This document shows positions 17,374-26,741 of a DNA stretch of 64,000 bases, one piece after another. The translations under genes and the position numbers were made by a program. This stretch comes from Afipia birgiae 34632 (lineage in GTDB: Bacteria; Pseudomonadota; Alphaproteobacteria; Rhizobiales; Xanthobacteraceae): positions 449,901 to 513,900 of the forward strand of contig NZ_HG326653.1 of assembly GCF_000308295.2 (NCBI RefSeq). The letters run 5' to 3'. The first letter of the stretch is position 1; each line of letters opens with the position of its first letter. The notes below the pieces were generated by a model. It ran no database searches, was not told where the DNA came from, and saw only the letters and a program-made list of their open reading frames with translations.

Positions 17374-19799
17374 AATTCACCTTCTCCTGGCTGAAAGAGC
17401 ATCTCGACACCGACGAGCCGCTCGAAAAGATCGCCGACAAGCTCACCATGATCGGCCTTGAAGTCGAGCACATCGACGACAAGGCCAAGGCGCTGGCGCC
17501 GTTCACCATTGCGCGCGTGATTTCCGCCGAGCAGCATCCGAACGCCGACCGTCTGCGCGTGTGCATGGTCGATTACGGCCAGATCGCGAAGGGCGACAAG
17601 CCGCTGCAGGTCGTGTGCGGCGCGCCGAACGCGCGCACAGGTTTGATCAGTGTGTTCTCGCCGGCCGGCACCTACATTCCGGGAAAGAACATTACGCTCA
17701 GCGTCGGCACCATTCGCGGCGTCGAAAGTCACGGCATGCTGTGCTCGGCGGCCGAACTTGAGCTTTCCGAAGATCATGACGGCATTATCGAGCTTCCCGC
17801 CGATGCGCCGGTCGGCAAGGCTTATGCGGAGTGGGCCGGGCTCGGCGATCCGGTCATCGAAATCAATCTGACGCCGAACCGGCAGGACTGCACCGGCGTG
17901 CACGGCATCGCGCGCGATCTCGCCGCCGCCGACATGGGCAAGTTCAAGGACCCCGCACCGAAGCAGATCAAGGGCGAGTTCCCCTGCCCTGTTCAGGTGA
18001 AGATCGAAGACGAAAAGCTGTGTCCGGGCTTCGCGCTGCGTCTGGTGCGCGGTGTCAAGAACGGCCCCTCGCCCGAATGGCTGCAGAAGCGGTTGACGTC
18101 GATCGGGCTGCGCCCGATCAATGCGCTGGTCGACATCACCAACTTCATGACCTTCGACCGCGCGCGGCCGCTGCATGTGTTCGACGCCAAGAAGGTGAAG
18201 GGCAATCTCACCGTGCGCCGCGCGCGCAACGAGACGGTCATCGCGCTCGACGGTAAAACCTACGCTCTCGACGATACCGTCTGCGTGATCGCCGACGAAC
18301 GCGGCGTGGAATCGATCGCCGGCATCATGGGCGGCGAGGCCTCGGGCTGCGACGAGAACACCACCGACGTGCTGATCGAATCGGCGCTCTGGAACGAGAT
18401 CAACATCGCCCAGACCGGCCGCAAGCTCGGCATCAATTCCGACGCACGCTACCGCTTCGAGCGCGGCGTGGATCCGGCCTTCATGGTACCGGGCCTTGAG
18501 ATGGCGACGAAATTGGTGATGGACCTGTGCGGCGGCACGCCATCGGAAATCGTCGTTGCGGGCAAGAGCCATGGCGAGGACCGCATCATCGAGTTTCCGG
18601 TCACGGAAGTGAAGCGGCTGGCCGGCATTGATGTGCCGCTGCCCGAAATCAGGCGGATCCTCGCGCATCTCGGCTTCATGGTCGCGGGCGCGGGTCCGGT
18701 CGTGAAGGTCGCGGTGCCGTCATGGCGCAGCGACGTGCACGGCAAGGCTGATATCGTGGAAGAGATCGTGCGCATTGTCGGCGTCGACAGCGTGCCGCTG
18801 ACGCCGTTCGAGCGCGGCGATGCGCCGCGCAAGTCGGTGCTGACGCAGCTTCAGCTCCGCACCCGCCGCGCCAAGCGTGCGCTGGCGGCACGTGGCATGA
18901 CCGAAGCCGTCACCTGGTCGTTCGTCTCCAAAACGCAGGCCGAGCTGTTCGGCGGCGGCAGCGCCGTCCTGACGCTGGCCAATCCGATTGCATCCGACCT
19001 GTCTGACATGCGGCCTTCGCTGATCGCAGGACTTGTCGCAGCAGCGCAGGCCAATGCGGATCGCGGCTTCGCCGACGTGGCGCTGTTCGAGGTGGGGCAG
19101 ATCTTCAAGGGCGACCGACCCGAAGATCAGTTCATGGCAGCGAGCGGCGTGCGCCGCGCGCAGGCCTCAAGCAAAGGCATCGGCCGTCAGTGGTCGGGCA
19201 GTTTCACCGTCGATGCGCTGGACGCCAAGGCCGATGCGCTCGCCGTGCTGGCCGCAGCCGGCGCGCCGATGCAGGGGCTTCAGGTCGTCTCAGCTGCCGA
19301 GTCGAAGAATTTCCCGGCATGGCTCCATCCCGGCCGCTCCGGCGCGATCCAGATCGGACCGCCGAATGTGCTGGGCTATTTCGGTGAGCTGCATCCGCGC
19401 GCTCTGGAGGCCCTGAAGGCCGATGGTCCGCTGGTGGCGTTCGAGGTCATTCTCGAACGGATTCCCGATGCCAAGGCGAAGCCAACCCGCGCCAAGCCGC
19501 TGCTGGAGTTGTCGCCGTTCCAGCCGGTGTCACGCGACTTCGCGTTCATCGTCGATCGCAGCGTCAAGGCCGGCGACATCGTGCGCACGGCGCAGGCCGC
19601 CGACAAGAAGCTGATCACCAATGTGACGGTGTTCGACGTCTATGAAGGCAAGGGTATCGACGAGGCCAAGAAATCGATCGCTATCGCGGTCACGCTGCAG
19701 CCGCGCGAAAAGACCCTGACCGATCAGGAGATCGACGCGGTGGCCTCGAAGATCGTCGCGGACGTCACCAAGAAGACCGGCGGCGTGCTGCGCGGTTGA
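17370..19799 (+). CDS. pheT: Phenylalanyl-tRNA synthetase beta subunit
   Basis: 809 residues, normal for the bacterial beta chain. It begins [33 protein letters not shown]. The tRNA-binding EMAP-like domain (residues about 40-150), B3/B4 editing region ([19 protein letters not shown] onward), B5 domain and C-terminal ferredoxin-fold anticodon-binding domain ([19 protein letters not shown]... to the end) are in order. It forms the alpha2beta2 enzyme with PheS. The ATG overlaps the DUF559 stop (ATGA), so translation may now depend on ribosomes leaving the inserted gene. Confidence 0.97.
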   Translation: MKFTFSWLKEHLDTDEPLEKIADKLTMIGLEVEHIDDKAKALAPFTIARVISAEQHPNADRLRVCMVDYGQIAKGDKPLQVVCGAPNARTGLISVFSPAGTYIPGKNITLSVGTIRGVESHGMLCSAAELELSEDHDGIIELPADAPVGKAYAEWAGLGDPVIEINLTPNRQDCTGVHGIARDLAAADMGKFKDPAPKQIKGEFPCPVQVKIEDEKLCPGFALRLVRGVKNGPSPEWLQKRLTSIGLRPINALVDITNFMTFDRARPLHVFDAKKVKGNLTVRRARNETVIALDGKTYALDDTVCVIADERGVESIAGIMGGEASGCDENTTDVLIESALWNEINIAQTGRKLGINSDARYRFERGVDPAFMVPGLEMATKLVMDLCGGTPSEIVVAGKSHGEDRIIEFPVTEVKRLAGIDVPLPEIRRILAHLGFMVAGAGPVVKVAVPSWRSDVHGKADIVEEIVRIVGVDSVPLTPFERGDAPRKSVLTQLQLRTRRAKRALAARGMTEAVTWSFVSKTQAELFGGGSAVLTLANPIASDLSDMRPSLIAGLVAAAQANADRGFADVALFEVGQIFKGDRPEDQFMAASGVRRAQASSKGIGRQWSGSFTVDALDAKADALAVLAAAGAPMQGLQVVSAAESKNFPAWLHPGRSGAIQIGPPNVLGYFGELHPRALEALKADGPLVAFEVILERIPDAKAKPTRAKPLLELSPFQPVSRDFAFIVDRSVKAGDIVRTAQAADKKLITNVTVFDVYEGKGIDEAKKSIAIAVTLQPREKTLTDQEIDAVASKIVADVTKKTGGVLRG

Positions 19800-19814
19800 T
19801 GTATTGTTCAGGCG

Positions 19815-19838
19815 TCGCCCCAGCAAAGGCTGGGGCGA
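19815..19838. terminator. Hairpin between converging pheT and the amine oxidase gene
   Basis: Perfect 10-bp stem TCGCCCCAGC (19815-19824) and GCTGGGGCGA (19829-19838) with a four-base loop. There is no T-tract, so it may be an end-of-transcript hairpin or a dispersed palindrome rather than a canonical terminator. Confidence 0.5.
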
Positions 19839-19856
19839 TGTGAACAACCTGCGTCT

Positions 19857-21299
19857 TCAGTTCCGCGGCCAGTTCAGGCTGCGCCCGCCAGGAGACGCAG
19901 GCTCCGCCGTCGTGCGGGATTGCGTACGCTTCGGCTTCTTGCCGGATTTTTCGGCAACCGGCGCATCCTTCAGCGCGCCGATCTTGCGCAGGGCTGCGTC
20001 CGCCGCACGCTCGCCTGATTCCCATGCGCCGCCGACGGTCCCCCACTGGGTTTCATGCGCGGCATCTCCAGCGAAGAACAGGCTTCCCAGCGGCTCCATC
20101 AGAACCTTGCGCGCCGGCTGACCGCCGGGAGACGCCGCTGACATCGCGCCGAACACATAAGGCATGTCATTCCATCGCGTCGCGGTGGTGCGCTTGGCGA
20201 TGTTCTTGACGTCAGCGCCGAAAAGCTTCGTCAGCCAGTCCGTCGCAAACGCCACCATCGCGGCCTCGCCCCGCGCGGACAATTCAGTGCCGAACGAACC
20301 GGTGACATCGACCTGGCACAGCGACGAGCCGCCGAGATTGGCGAGCAAAAAACCGGTGCTGCGGTCGGCGCTTTGTTCGATCACGATATCGTCGCGCAAC
20401 AGGCCGAGCGGATTGCCCGGCAGTTCCAGCGCGATGTGATCGTAACTGCCGAGCGTCAGCTTCGACGCCGCATCCTGCTGGCGCTTCGGCAGCTCAGGCG
20501 CGAATTTTACCTTTCCCGACAACAGCGCATTTGTGGACGCCGTCATGATGACCGCCTTCGCGGCAACGGTGCCGGCTGGCGTCTCGACCTGTGCATCACG
20601 TCCGCTCCAGACCACGCGCGTCACCGGTGTCGACCGCACGACCGGGAGTCCATCGCCGAGCTTCGCGATCAGCGCACCCAGGCCCTGACGGCAGGCCGAT
20701 GGTCCGTCGCGCTGCGCCATGGCGACGAGATCGAGCGCGGAAAGATCCCTCAGGTCCTTGCCGGTGGCATAAGCGCCCAGCAAAAAGTCCGTCGTCCCCG
20801 CCCACACGCCAAGATCCTTCGGCAGTCCTGCCGCCGCCGGCATATCGGCCTTTCCGCGCACGGCATCGCCCAGCGCACGGTTGGCGCGCACCAGCGTGGC
20901 GAGAAAGTCCTCAGCTTCGCCAGCACGCGCATTGCGGCGGCCAATCCGGATGCGCTGACCGCGTGGTGCGGGAAGCATGTCCATGCCGACGCCGCGCGCG
21001 AGTTTCGCGATCGGACTGGTCTCGGCGTTGTAGAGCCAGCGCGCGCCCCGGTCGAACGGCACATCGAATGCGGCCGCGTCGGTCATGCAACGCCCGCCAA
21101 TCGCGGAAGCCGCCTCGATCACGACAACCTTGCGGCCAGCCGCGGCAATACGGCGCGCAGCGGCAATACCGGCGGCGCCGGCGCCGATCACGACCACCTC
21201 GGCATCGCGCGGCACGGGAGCCGCCCATGCGCGCGACACCATCGGCGACAGCGCCACCGCAACTGAGCCGGCCAGGACGTCGCGCCGGGTAATTGTCAT
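19857..21299 (-). CDS. Flavin-containing amine oxidase family protein, Tat-exported
   Basis: 480 residues. The N-terminus MTITRRDVLAGSVAVALSPMVSRAWA carries a twin-arginine signal (TRRDVLAG). Then comes the FAD dinucleotide-binding motif VVVIGAGAAGIAAARRIAAAGRKVVVIEA with IGGRCMTD, and near the C-terminus the FAD-contact segment EPLGSLFFAGDAAHETQWGTVGGAWESGERAA. This is the flavin monoamine oxidase/phytoene desaturase-like superfamily. The likely location is periplasmic. The substrate (an amine or other electron donor) is not predictable. The basic tail (KSGKKPKRTQSRTTAEP) is unusual. It is transcribed alone. Confidence 0.85.
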   Translation of the reverse strand: MTITRRDVLAGSVAVALSPMVSRAWAAPVPRDAEVVVIGAGAAGIAAARRIAAAGRKVVVIEAASAIGGRCMTDAAAFDVPFDRGARWLYNAETSPIAKLARGVGMDMLPAPRGQRIRIGRRNARAGEAEDFLATLVRANRALGDAVRGKADMPAAAGLPKDLGVWAGTTDFLLGAYATGKDLRDLSALDLVAMAQRDGPSACRQGLGALIAKLGDGLPVVRSTPVTRVVWSGRDAQVETPAGTVAAKAVIMTASTNALLSGKVKFAPELPKRQQDAASKLTLGSYDHIALELPGNPLGLLRDDIVIEQSADRSTGFLLANLGGSSLCQVDVTGSFGTELSARGEAAMVAFATDWLTKLFGADVKNIAKRTTATRWNDMPYVFGAMSAASPGGQPARKVLMEPLGSLFFAGDAAHETQWGTVGGAWESGERAADAALRKIGALKDAPVAEKSGKKPKRTQSRTTAEPASPGGRSLNWPRN

Positions 21300-21437
21300 G
21301 TCATGGTTTCCAGAATTCGACCAAAAGCGAGAACATCCCAGCGTGGTGGTTCGCAGGTCCGCACCGCGTTTGCTGCAGCTTCTTATGCGGACTTGCGAAC
21401 CGAAACCACACTGGAATCATGTATTTGCTGGTGTCTT

Positions 21438-21493
21438 TCGAATCTGAAGTTCGCTCCGGACGTGCCGCGCAATTCAGCGAACTTCAGATTCGA
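21438..21493. repeat. Long inverted repeat, family D copy 1
   Basis: Arms TCGAATCTGAAGTTCGCT (21438-21455) and AGCGAACTTCAGATTCGA (21476-21493) pair over 18 bases around a 20-base loop. A related element at 44711-44779 has a comparable layout and partly similar arm sequence (AATC-GA-GTT-GC). It occupies the 280-base gap between the amine oxidase gene and the YiiX-like gene. Confidence 0.75.
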
Positions 21494-21651
21494 GCCACCA
21501 GAACTTGCCGTATCAAGCGCCTCGCGGCAACGGTCATGGTGAATGTTTGATGAGCAGCAGGCTTGACGCATGAACTAAATTGAAATTGCTTTCGACCAAA
21601 CTAAGTCAACAAAAAAGCGGCCTGAATGCGCCGCTCGGGGGGAAGAACACC

Positions 21652-22536
21652 ATGGGCTTCGTGCTCGATACCGTCGGCAAGATTATCGCCGGGTACCTCC
21701 AGAAGGAGGTTCCGGGATATGAGCCTTTTACGCCGAGCGATCCGGAGCGGCTGCGCGGGCTGGTCGAGCCCGGCGACGTGCTGCTGGTCGAAGGCAACAA
21801 CCGCGTTTCCGGCATCATCAAGTATCTCACGCAGTCGACGTGGTCTCACGCCGCGCTTTATGTCGGGCCGATCGACGGCGCGACCGAGCCTGACGGCGAG
21901 CCGCACGTGCTGATCGAGGCGAATATCGGCGAAGGCGTCACCTCCGCGCCGCTTTCGAAATATTATCCCTATCACACTCGCATGTGCCGCCCGGTTGGCC
22001 TGTCCTACGAGGACCGCACCACGGTGTGCCGCTATGCGATCAACCGCATCGGCTTCGGCTACGACACCAAGAATATTCTCGACCTGATGCGCTACCTCAT
22101 TCCGCTGCCTGTCCCGCAGCGCTGGCGGCGGCGCATGATCTCGCTGGGTTCGGGCGATCCGACCAAGATCATCTGCTCGGCGCTGATCGCGCAGGCCTTC
22201 GGCGCGGTGCGCTATCCGATTCTGCCCAAAATCACGCAGGCCGCCAGCCGTCAGGCCCGGCGCGAAATCCTGCACATCCGCGATTCCTCGCTCTACATGC
22301 CGCGCGACTTCGACATCTCGCCCTACTTTGAGATCATCAAGCCGACCATCGTCCGCGGTTTCGATTACACGGCGCTGCACTGGGCCGACACGACAAAGCC
22401 GTCCCCGGAGGTGACGGACGAAGCTGATCCCTTTCCAGAGGGAATCTTCGAAACGCCAGAGGCGCCGCTCGCGCCTGTTGCGACGTTTGAGCAGGCTTCG
22501 CCGAAACGGGAACCGGCGCGCGAATACGCAGCGTGA
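21652..22536 (+). CDS. YiiX/YebB-like NlpC/P60-superfamily cysteine hydrolase
   Basis: 294 residues from the ATG at 21652, six bases after GGGGGGAAG; the frame is open to 21580 with no better site. Family signs are LVEPGDVLLVEGNNRVSGIIKYLTQSTWSHAALYVG (conserved His in SHAALYVG), then a long insertion and KIICSALIAQAF with the catalytic Cys in a CSALI motif, the permuted arrangement typical of YiiX-like proteins. The proteins are thought to act on peptide or amide bonds near the envelope, but substrates are unknown. No signal peptide is visible. Confidence 0.8.
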   Translation: MGFVLDTVGKIIAGYLQKEVPGYEPFTPSDPERLRGLVEPGDVLLVEGNNRVSGIIKYLTQSTWSHAALYVGPIDGATEPDGEPHVLIEANIGEGVTSAPLSKYYPYHTRMCRPVGLSYEDRTTVCRYAINRIGFGYDTKNILDLMRYLIPLPVPQRWRRRMISLGSGDPTKIICSALIAQAFGAVRYPILPKITQAASRQARREILHIRDSSLYMPRDFDISPYFEIIKPTIVRGFDYTALHWADTTKPSPEVTDEADPFPEGIFETPEAPLAPVATFEQASPKREPAREYAA

Positions 22537-22577
22537 TCCTGAATCTGATCTCGAGCGAAGCGGGTAAATCCGCGCGT

Positions 22578-22659
22578 CGTCATTGCGAAGAGCACTTGCG
22601 ACGAAGCAATCCAGTTCTTGCGGCCAAGGGTGGATTGCTTCGCTTCGCTCGCAATGACG
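22578..22659. repeat. REP-like palindromic repeat, family A copy 2
   Basis: Starts CGTCATTGCGAAGAGC and ends CGCTCGCAATGACG with inner GAAGCAATCC and GGATTGCTTC. It lies between the YiiX-like gene and the EI24 gene. Confidence 0.85.
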
Positions 22660-22724
22660 GGGTTGCCACTTGCCAGACACCTTCCCCATACTTAACTCTC
22701 GCCAGGTTTTATGGAGGAAGGCCC

Positions 22725-23477
22725 ATGCTTGACGCCGCACTCAAGGCGTTGTCCCAGATCCTGTCGCCGCCGATGCGCTCCATCCTGTGGAAGTCGGTCG
22801 GCCTGGCGCTGGTGCTGATCGTCGCTGCCGCAGTCGCGCTGCAGCGGCTGTTAAGCTGGCTTGCCGGATCTGGCGGGCTGTGGGCAGAGACGATGGTCGG
22901 GTCCGACTATCACACCCTCATCAACATTCTCACATGGATCGTCTCAATCGCGGCCGGTCTCGGTGTCGTGGTCGGCGCGGTGTTCCTGATGCCCGCAATC
23001 ACGTCATTGGTCGCGAGCGTATTCGTCGACGACGTCGCCGACATCGTCGAGCGCCAGCACTACCCTGCGGAAAAGCCGGGCACGGCGCTGCCGGTCGGAC
23101 GCGCGGTCGTCGAAGGCTCAAGGACCGCGTTGTTGACGATTCTGGTTTATCTGATTGCGCTGCCGTTCGTCTTGATTGCGGGTGCGGGCTTCATCGTGTT
23201 CTTCATCGCCACTGCATGGCTGCTTGGCCGGGAGTATTTCGAACTCGCCGCAATGCGCTTCCGCACGCCGGAGGAAGCGAAAATCATGCGCAAGCAGAAC
23301 AGCGCGACCGTGTTCGCCGCCGGGCTGTTCATTGCGGCCTTCGTGTCGATCCCGATCGTCAATCTGGCCACGCCGCTGTTCGGCATGGCCTTCATGGTCC
23401 ACATGCACAAGCGACTGTCGGGCCCGCGCCCCGAACTGATCGAGCCGGTGCGGCGAACGAGCGTGCCGACGGCTTGA
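22725..23477 (+). CDS. EI24/CysZ-like membrane protein
   Basis: 250 residues from the ATG at 22725 with GGAGGAAGG upstream. It has four main hydrophobic segments (about residues 22-42, 58-90, 135-165 and 200-225), a helical region with VDDVADIVERQHYP between the second and third, and a conserved GREYFELAAMRF motif. This matches the EI24 domain family, whose best-studied bacterial member, CysZ, carries sulfate. There is no cysteine-pathway gene nearby, so sulfate transport is only a family inference. Confidence 0.8.
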   Translation: MLDAALKALSQILSPPMRSILWKSVGLALVLIVAAAVALQRLLSWLAGSGGLWAETMVGSDYHTLINILTWIVSIAAGLGVVVGAVFLMPAITSLVASVFVDDVADIVERQHYPAEKPGTALPVGRAVVEGSRTALLTILVYLIALPFVLIAGAGFIVFFIATAWLLGREYFELAAMRFRTPEEAKIMRKQNSATVFAAGLFIAAFVSIPIVNLATPLFGMAFMVHMHKRLSGPRPELIEPVRRTSVPTA

Positions 23478-23505
23478 AGATCCCCCAGTTTTTCTCGGGG
23501 TTCAT

Positions 23506-23588
23506 CGTCATTGCGAGCGCAAGCGAAGCAATCCAGAGCTACCCGGGAAGGGCTGGATTGCTTCGTCGCTGCGTTCCTCGCAATGACG
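23506..23588. repeat. REP-like palindromic repeat, family A copy 3
   Basis: CGTCATTGCGAGCGC at one end and CCTCGCAATGACG at the other, with inner GAAGCAATCCAG and CTGGATTGCTTC. It sits between converging EI24 and nth genes. Confidence 0.85.
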
Positions 23589-23600
23589 GATAGACGAGGT

Positions 23601-24392
23601 CTACACCGTCTTTTCCGGCCACCGGCACAGGTCGTTGATGATGCACACCTCGCAACGCGGCTTGCGCGCGACGCACGTATAGCGCCCGTGCAGGATCAGC
23701 CAGTGATGGGCGTGGCGAGCGAATTCCGGCGGCACGATCTTGAGCAATCCCAGTTCGACCGCGAGCGGCGTCTTGCCGGGCGCGAGACCCGTGCGATTGC
23801 CGACGCGAAACAGATGGGTGTCCACCGCAATCGTCGACTCGCCGAACGCGATATTGAGCACGACATTGGCGGTCTTGCGGCCGACGCCCGGCAACGCTTC
23901 CAGCGCCTCGCGATCACGCGGCACTTGGCTCCCGTGCAACGCGATCAGTTGCTCGGACAGCGCGATCACATTCCTGGCCTTGGTGCGATAGAGACCAATG
24001 GTCTTGATGTAATCGCGCACCTTCTCCTCGCCGAGCGCCACCATTCTTTCCGGCGTATCGGCGACCGGAAACAGATGCCGCGTCGCCTTGTTGACGCCGA
24101 CGTCGGTCGCCTGTGCCGACAGTGCGACCGCCACCAGCAGCGTGTAGGGATTGAGATGTTCCAGCTCGCCCTTCGGCTCGGGATTGGCCTTGCGGAAGCG
24201 GCTAAAGACCTCGGCCACTTCGGCATGGGTCCAAGGTTTGAATTTTATCGGCTTGAATTTTGTCGGCCCGGAGTTGATCGGTTTAGCCTTTGTAGATTTC
24301 GGCCTCGCGGCCTTCGGCGTCTGCTTCACCGGCATGGCCGCACGCGCTGTCGGCTGGGATTTTGAACGGGACGTGATCGCCTTTTTCGCCAT
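23601..24392 (-). CDS. nth: Endonuclease III (DNA glycosylase/AP lyase)
   Basis: 263 residues. Base-excision repair enzyme for oxidised pyrimidines. The helix-hairpin-helix and active-site segment LPGVGRKTANVVLNIAFGESTIAVDTHLFRV holds the catalytic Lys and Asp. The C-terminal [4Fe-4S] loop is C-x6-C-x2-C-x5-C (YTCVARKPRCEVCIINDLC). A 50-residue N-terminal extension rich in Lys, Pro and Thr is longer than in E. coli Nth; repeats such as KPINSGPTKFKPIKFKP suggest an expanded low-complexity tail. It is divergent from the DUF2244 gene, a pairing often seen in this bacterial order. Confidence 0.95.
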   Translation of the reverse strand: MAKKAITSRSKSQPTARAAMPVKQTPKAARPKSTKAKPINSGPTKFKPIKFKPWTHAEVAEVFSRFRKANPEPKGELEHLNPYTLLVAVALSAQATDVGVNKATRHLFPVADTPERMVALGEEKVRDYIKTIGLYRTKARNVIALSEQLIALHGSQVPRDREALEALPGVGRKTANVVLNIAFGESTIAVDTHLFRVGNRTGLAPGKTPLAVELGLLKIVPPEFARHAHHWLILHGRYTCVARKPRCEVCIINDLCRWPEKTV

Positions 24393-24404
24393 GACCCCGG
24401 TATA

Positions 24405-24451
24405 GGCATGATCCCGAAACGAGGGAACTGGTTTTCGGAAGCGGTCATGCC
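24405..24451. repeat. Short palindromic repeat, family C copy 1
   Basis: GGCATGATCCCGAAACG ... GGTTTTCGGAAGCGGTCATGCC. The ends are inverted (GGCATGA/TCATGCC) and the inner CCGAAA/TTTCGG pairs. A second copy is at 63861-63907. It lies in the nth/DUF2244 divergent promoter region. Confidence 0.8.
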
Positions 24452-24475
24452 GGAAATGCGCTAGAGTGACACGTC

Positions 24476-25000
24476 ATGGATGAGCGCAACGATTTTGATC
24501 TCCAACAGATCGCGGACGCGCCGCTGTTCAGCGCGCGCCTGACGCCGCATCGCTCCCTCAGCCGCGGCGGGTTTATCGCGCTGATGGCGTTTGTCACCCT
24601 GGTGAGTTTCGCGGCGGGCGTCATGTTCCTGATGATGGGCGCATGGCCGGTGTTCGCGTTTTTCGGACTCAACGCCCTGATCATCTACTGGGCGTTCAAG
24701 GTGAACTTCCGCCGCGCCGCCGCCACCGAGGACATTATGGTCACGCCGTATGAAATCCGCGTCCGCCGCGTCAGCCATCGCGGCCATGTCGTCGAATGGT
24801 CGCTCAATCCGCTGTGGGTCAGGCTCGAGCAGAAGGCCCACGCCGAGTTCGGCATCGAGAAGCTTTATCTGGTCTCCCGAGGCCGCCGCCTCTCGATCGG
24901 CAACTTCCTCGGACCTGACGAAAAAGCCAGCTTTTCCAAAGCGTTACTAGAAGCAATCCAGGCCGCCAAGCGCGGGCCGACCTACAATCCGGTAACCTGA
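24476..25000 (+). CDS. DUF2244 membrane protein
   Basis: 174 residues. Two adjacent hydrophobic segments (GFIALMAFVTLVSFAAGVMFLMMGAWPVFAFFGLNALIIYWAF, residues about 33-75) are followed by a soluble beta-rich domain (ITPYEIRVRRVSHRGHVVEWSLNPLWVRLEQ... RGRRLSIGNFLGPDEKASFSKALLEAI). This is the DUF2244 layout, a family of unknown function common in alphaproteobacteria, frequently beside nth. It is likely anchored in the inner membrane with the domain in the cytoplasm. Confidence 0.85.
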   Translation: MDERNDFDLQQIADAPLFSARLTPHRSLSRGGFIALMAFVTLVSFAAGVMFLMMGAWPVFAFFGLNALIIYWAFKVNFRRAAATEDIMVTPYEIRVRRVSHRGHVVEWSLNPLWVRLEQKAHAEFGIEKLYLVSRGRRLSIGNFLGPDEKASFSKALLEAIQAAKRGPTYNPVT

Positions 25001-25083
25001 GCACGGATCGGGAAACGGGTGGTTGCGTCCGGACGGGCGGCCTACATCCGGGTCATGATGGACACCGCATAACGGACGCCGCC

Positions 25084-25992
25084 ATGATGACCACCGCGAT
25101 GAAATCCATGCTCCCCGATCTGCAACTCGCAAAGCCGTCCAAGCAGGGCGCGGCGTTGCGCGACTATGATTCGGTGCGCCGCGCCATCGGATTCATCTCC
25201 GAGCAGTGGCGTACGCAGCCGACCATTGAGGCGATGGCGGACGCCGCGCATTTGACGCCGGACGAACTGCATCATCTGTTCCGGCGCTGGGCGGGACTGA
25301 CGCCGAAGGACTTCATGCAGGCGCTGACCCTCGACCACGCCAAGCGCCTGCTGCGCGATTCCGCCAGCGTGCTCGATGCCGCATACGACTCCGGCCTCTC
25401 CGGCCCGGGACGGCTGCACGATCTGTTCGTGACCCATGAGGCGATGTCGCCGGGCGAATGGAAGAAAGGCGGCGAAGGCATGACGCTGCGCTACGGCTTT
25501 CATCCCTCTCCGTTCGGCATGGCAATCGTCATCGCCAGCGAGCGCGGCTTGGCGGGTCTGGCGTTCGCTGATGAGGGCGAGGAGATGCCTGCGCTGGCCG
25601 ACATGCAGCGGCGCTGGCCGCTGGCGACCTACATCGAATCGTTCGCCGAGACCGCGCCGTCCGCAAAACGTATTTTTGATTCCTCGCAATGGCGTGAGGA
25701 TCAGCCGCTGCGCGTGGTGCTGATCGGCACCGATTTCGAGGTCCGCGTCTGGGAAACGCTGCTGAAGATTCCGATGGGCCGCGCCACCACCTATTCGGAT
25801 GTCGCCTGCAAGATTTCATCGCCGAAGGCGTCGCGCGCCGTCGGCGCAGCCGTCGGCCGGAATCCGATCTCGTTCGTGGTGCCGTGCCACCGCGTGATCG
25901 GCAAGAGCGGCGCGCTCACCGGCTATCACTGGGGCATCACGCGCAAGCGCGCGATGCTCGGCTGGGAAAGCGGACAGGCGGCGGGGGAATAG
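25084..25992 (+). CDS. AraC-type HTH / O6-alkylguanine-DNA alkyltransferase fusion (Ada-like)
   Basis: 302 residues. The N-terminal AraC-like DNA-binding region (ISEQWRTQPTIEAMADAAHLTPDELHHLFRRWAGLTPKDFMQ, residues about 35-110) is fused to a methyltransferase domain ending in the active-site motif NPISFVVPCHRVIG (Cys in PCHR) and GALTGYHWGITRKRAML. It repairs O6-alkylguanine by suicidal transfer to that cysteine. The N-terminal zinc domain that lets E. coli Ada sense methylphosphotriesters is absent, so methyl-triggered activation by that route is not expected. Confidence 0.9.
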   Translation: MMTTAMKSMLPDLQLAKPSKQGAALRDYDSVRRAIGFISEQWRTQPTIEAMADAAHLTPDELHHLFRRWAGLTPKDFMQALTLDHAKRLLRDSASVLDAAYDSGLSGPGRLHDLFVTHEAMSPGEWKKGGEGMTLRYGFHPSPFGMAIVIASERGLAGLAFADEGEEMPALADMQRRWPLATYIESFAETAPSAKRIFDSSQWREDQPLRVVLIGTDFEVRVWETLLKIPMGRATTYSDVACKISSPKASRAVGAAVGRNPISFVVPCHRVIGKSGALTGYHWGITRKRAMLGWESGQAAGE

Positions 25993-26058
25993 CTGCGATC
26001 TCTCAACACGTCGTCTCGGCGAAAGCCGGGACCCATGTTTCGCGATGCCTCAACCATC

Positions 26059-26090
26059 CGTCATTGCGAGGAGCAAAGCAACGAAGAAAC
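26059..26090. repeat. Half copy of the family A repeat
   Basis: CGTCATTGCGAGGAGCAAAG matches the left end of copy 1 and then stops at the gpmA termination codon. Just before it (26005-26040) a GGCGAAAGCCGGGACCCATG segment forms another short hairpin. Confidence 0.65.
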
Positions 26091-26714
26091 CTACCCCGCG
26101 AGATCCTTCACCGAGGCTACCGTGGAGTCGGCGTTGAGCCGGTAGACCACCGGCGCGCCGGTGCCGAGTTCACGCTTCAGAATCTGATCCGGCGTCAGCT
26201 TTTCCAGCACCATGATCAGCGCACGCAGCGAGTTGCCATGCGCCGCCACCAGCGTGCGCTGGCCGCGCAGCACCGACGGCAGGATCTCCTGCACGTAATA
26301 GGGAAGCGTGCGCGCCAGCGTGTCCTTCAAACTTTCACCGCCCGGAGGCGGCACGTCGTAGGACCGTCGCCAGATCAGCACCTGTTCCTCGCCCCACTTG
26401 GCGCGGGCGTCATCCTTGTTCAGACCCGACAGATCGCCGTAATCGCGCTCGTTCAGCGCAAGATTGCGCGTGATCGGAATCCCGGTCTGGCCCATTTCCT
26501 CAAGCGCGAGATCAAGCGTGTGCTGCGCGCGCGTCAGCACCGACGTGAAGGCGACATCGAACGTCAGTCCATGCTCCTTCAGCTTGCGGCCGGCGGCGAC
26601 GGCTTCCTTAACGCCGAGTTCGGTCAGGCCGGGATCCTTCCAGCCGGTGAAAAGGTTTTTCAGATTCCATTCGCTCTGGCCGTGACGCACGAGGACGAGA
26701 AGACGATCGCTCAT
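26091..26714 (-). CDS. gpmA: 2,3-bisphosphoglycerate-dependent phosphoglycerate mutase
   Basis: 207 residues. Interconverts 3- and 2-phosphoglycerate in glycolysis and gluconeogenesis. The phosphohistidine motif [11 protein letters not shown] is near residue 10. Also present are [33 protein letters not shown] (Glu/Arg of the active site), [11 protein letters not shown] and the second histidine in [11 protein letters not shown]. This is the short form usual in alphaproteobacteria. It is probably cotranscribed with dapB, 27 bases upstream. Confidence 0.95.
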   Translation of the reverse strand: MSDRLLVLVRHGQSEWNLKNLFTGWKDPGLTELGVKEAVAAGRKLKEHGLTFDVAFTSVLTRAQHTLDLALEEMGQTGIPITRNLALNERDYGDLSGLNKDDARAKWGEEQVLIWRRSYDVPPPGGESLKDTLARTLPYYVQEILPSVLRGQRTLVAAHGNSLRALIMVLEKLTPDQILKRELGTGAPVVYRLNADSTVASVKDLAG

Positions 26715-26741
26715 TCTTTCAGTTCCAACTCTTCAGGAATG

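Noticed and set aside
17244-18668. 474-codon minus frame over pheT
   Set aside because: Shadow of pheT.
21601-22740. 379-codon minus frame over the YiiX-like gene
   Set aside because: Shadow; the plus strand has the recognisable hydrolase motifs and a strong ribosome binding site.
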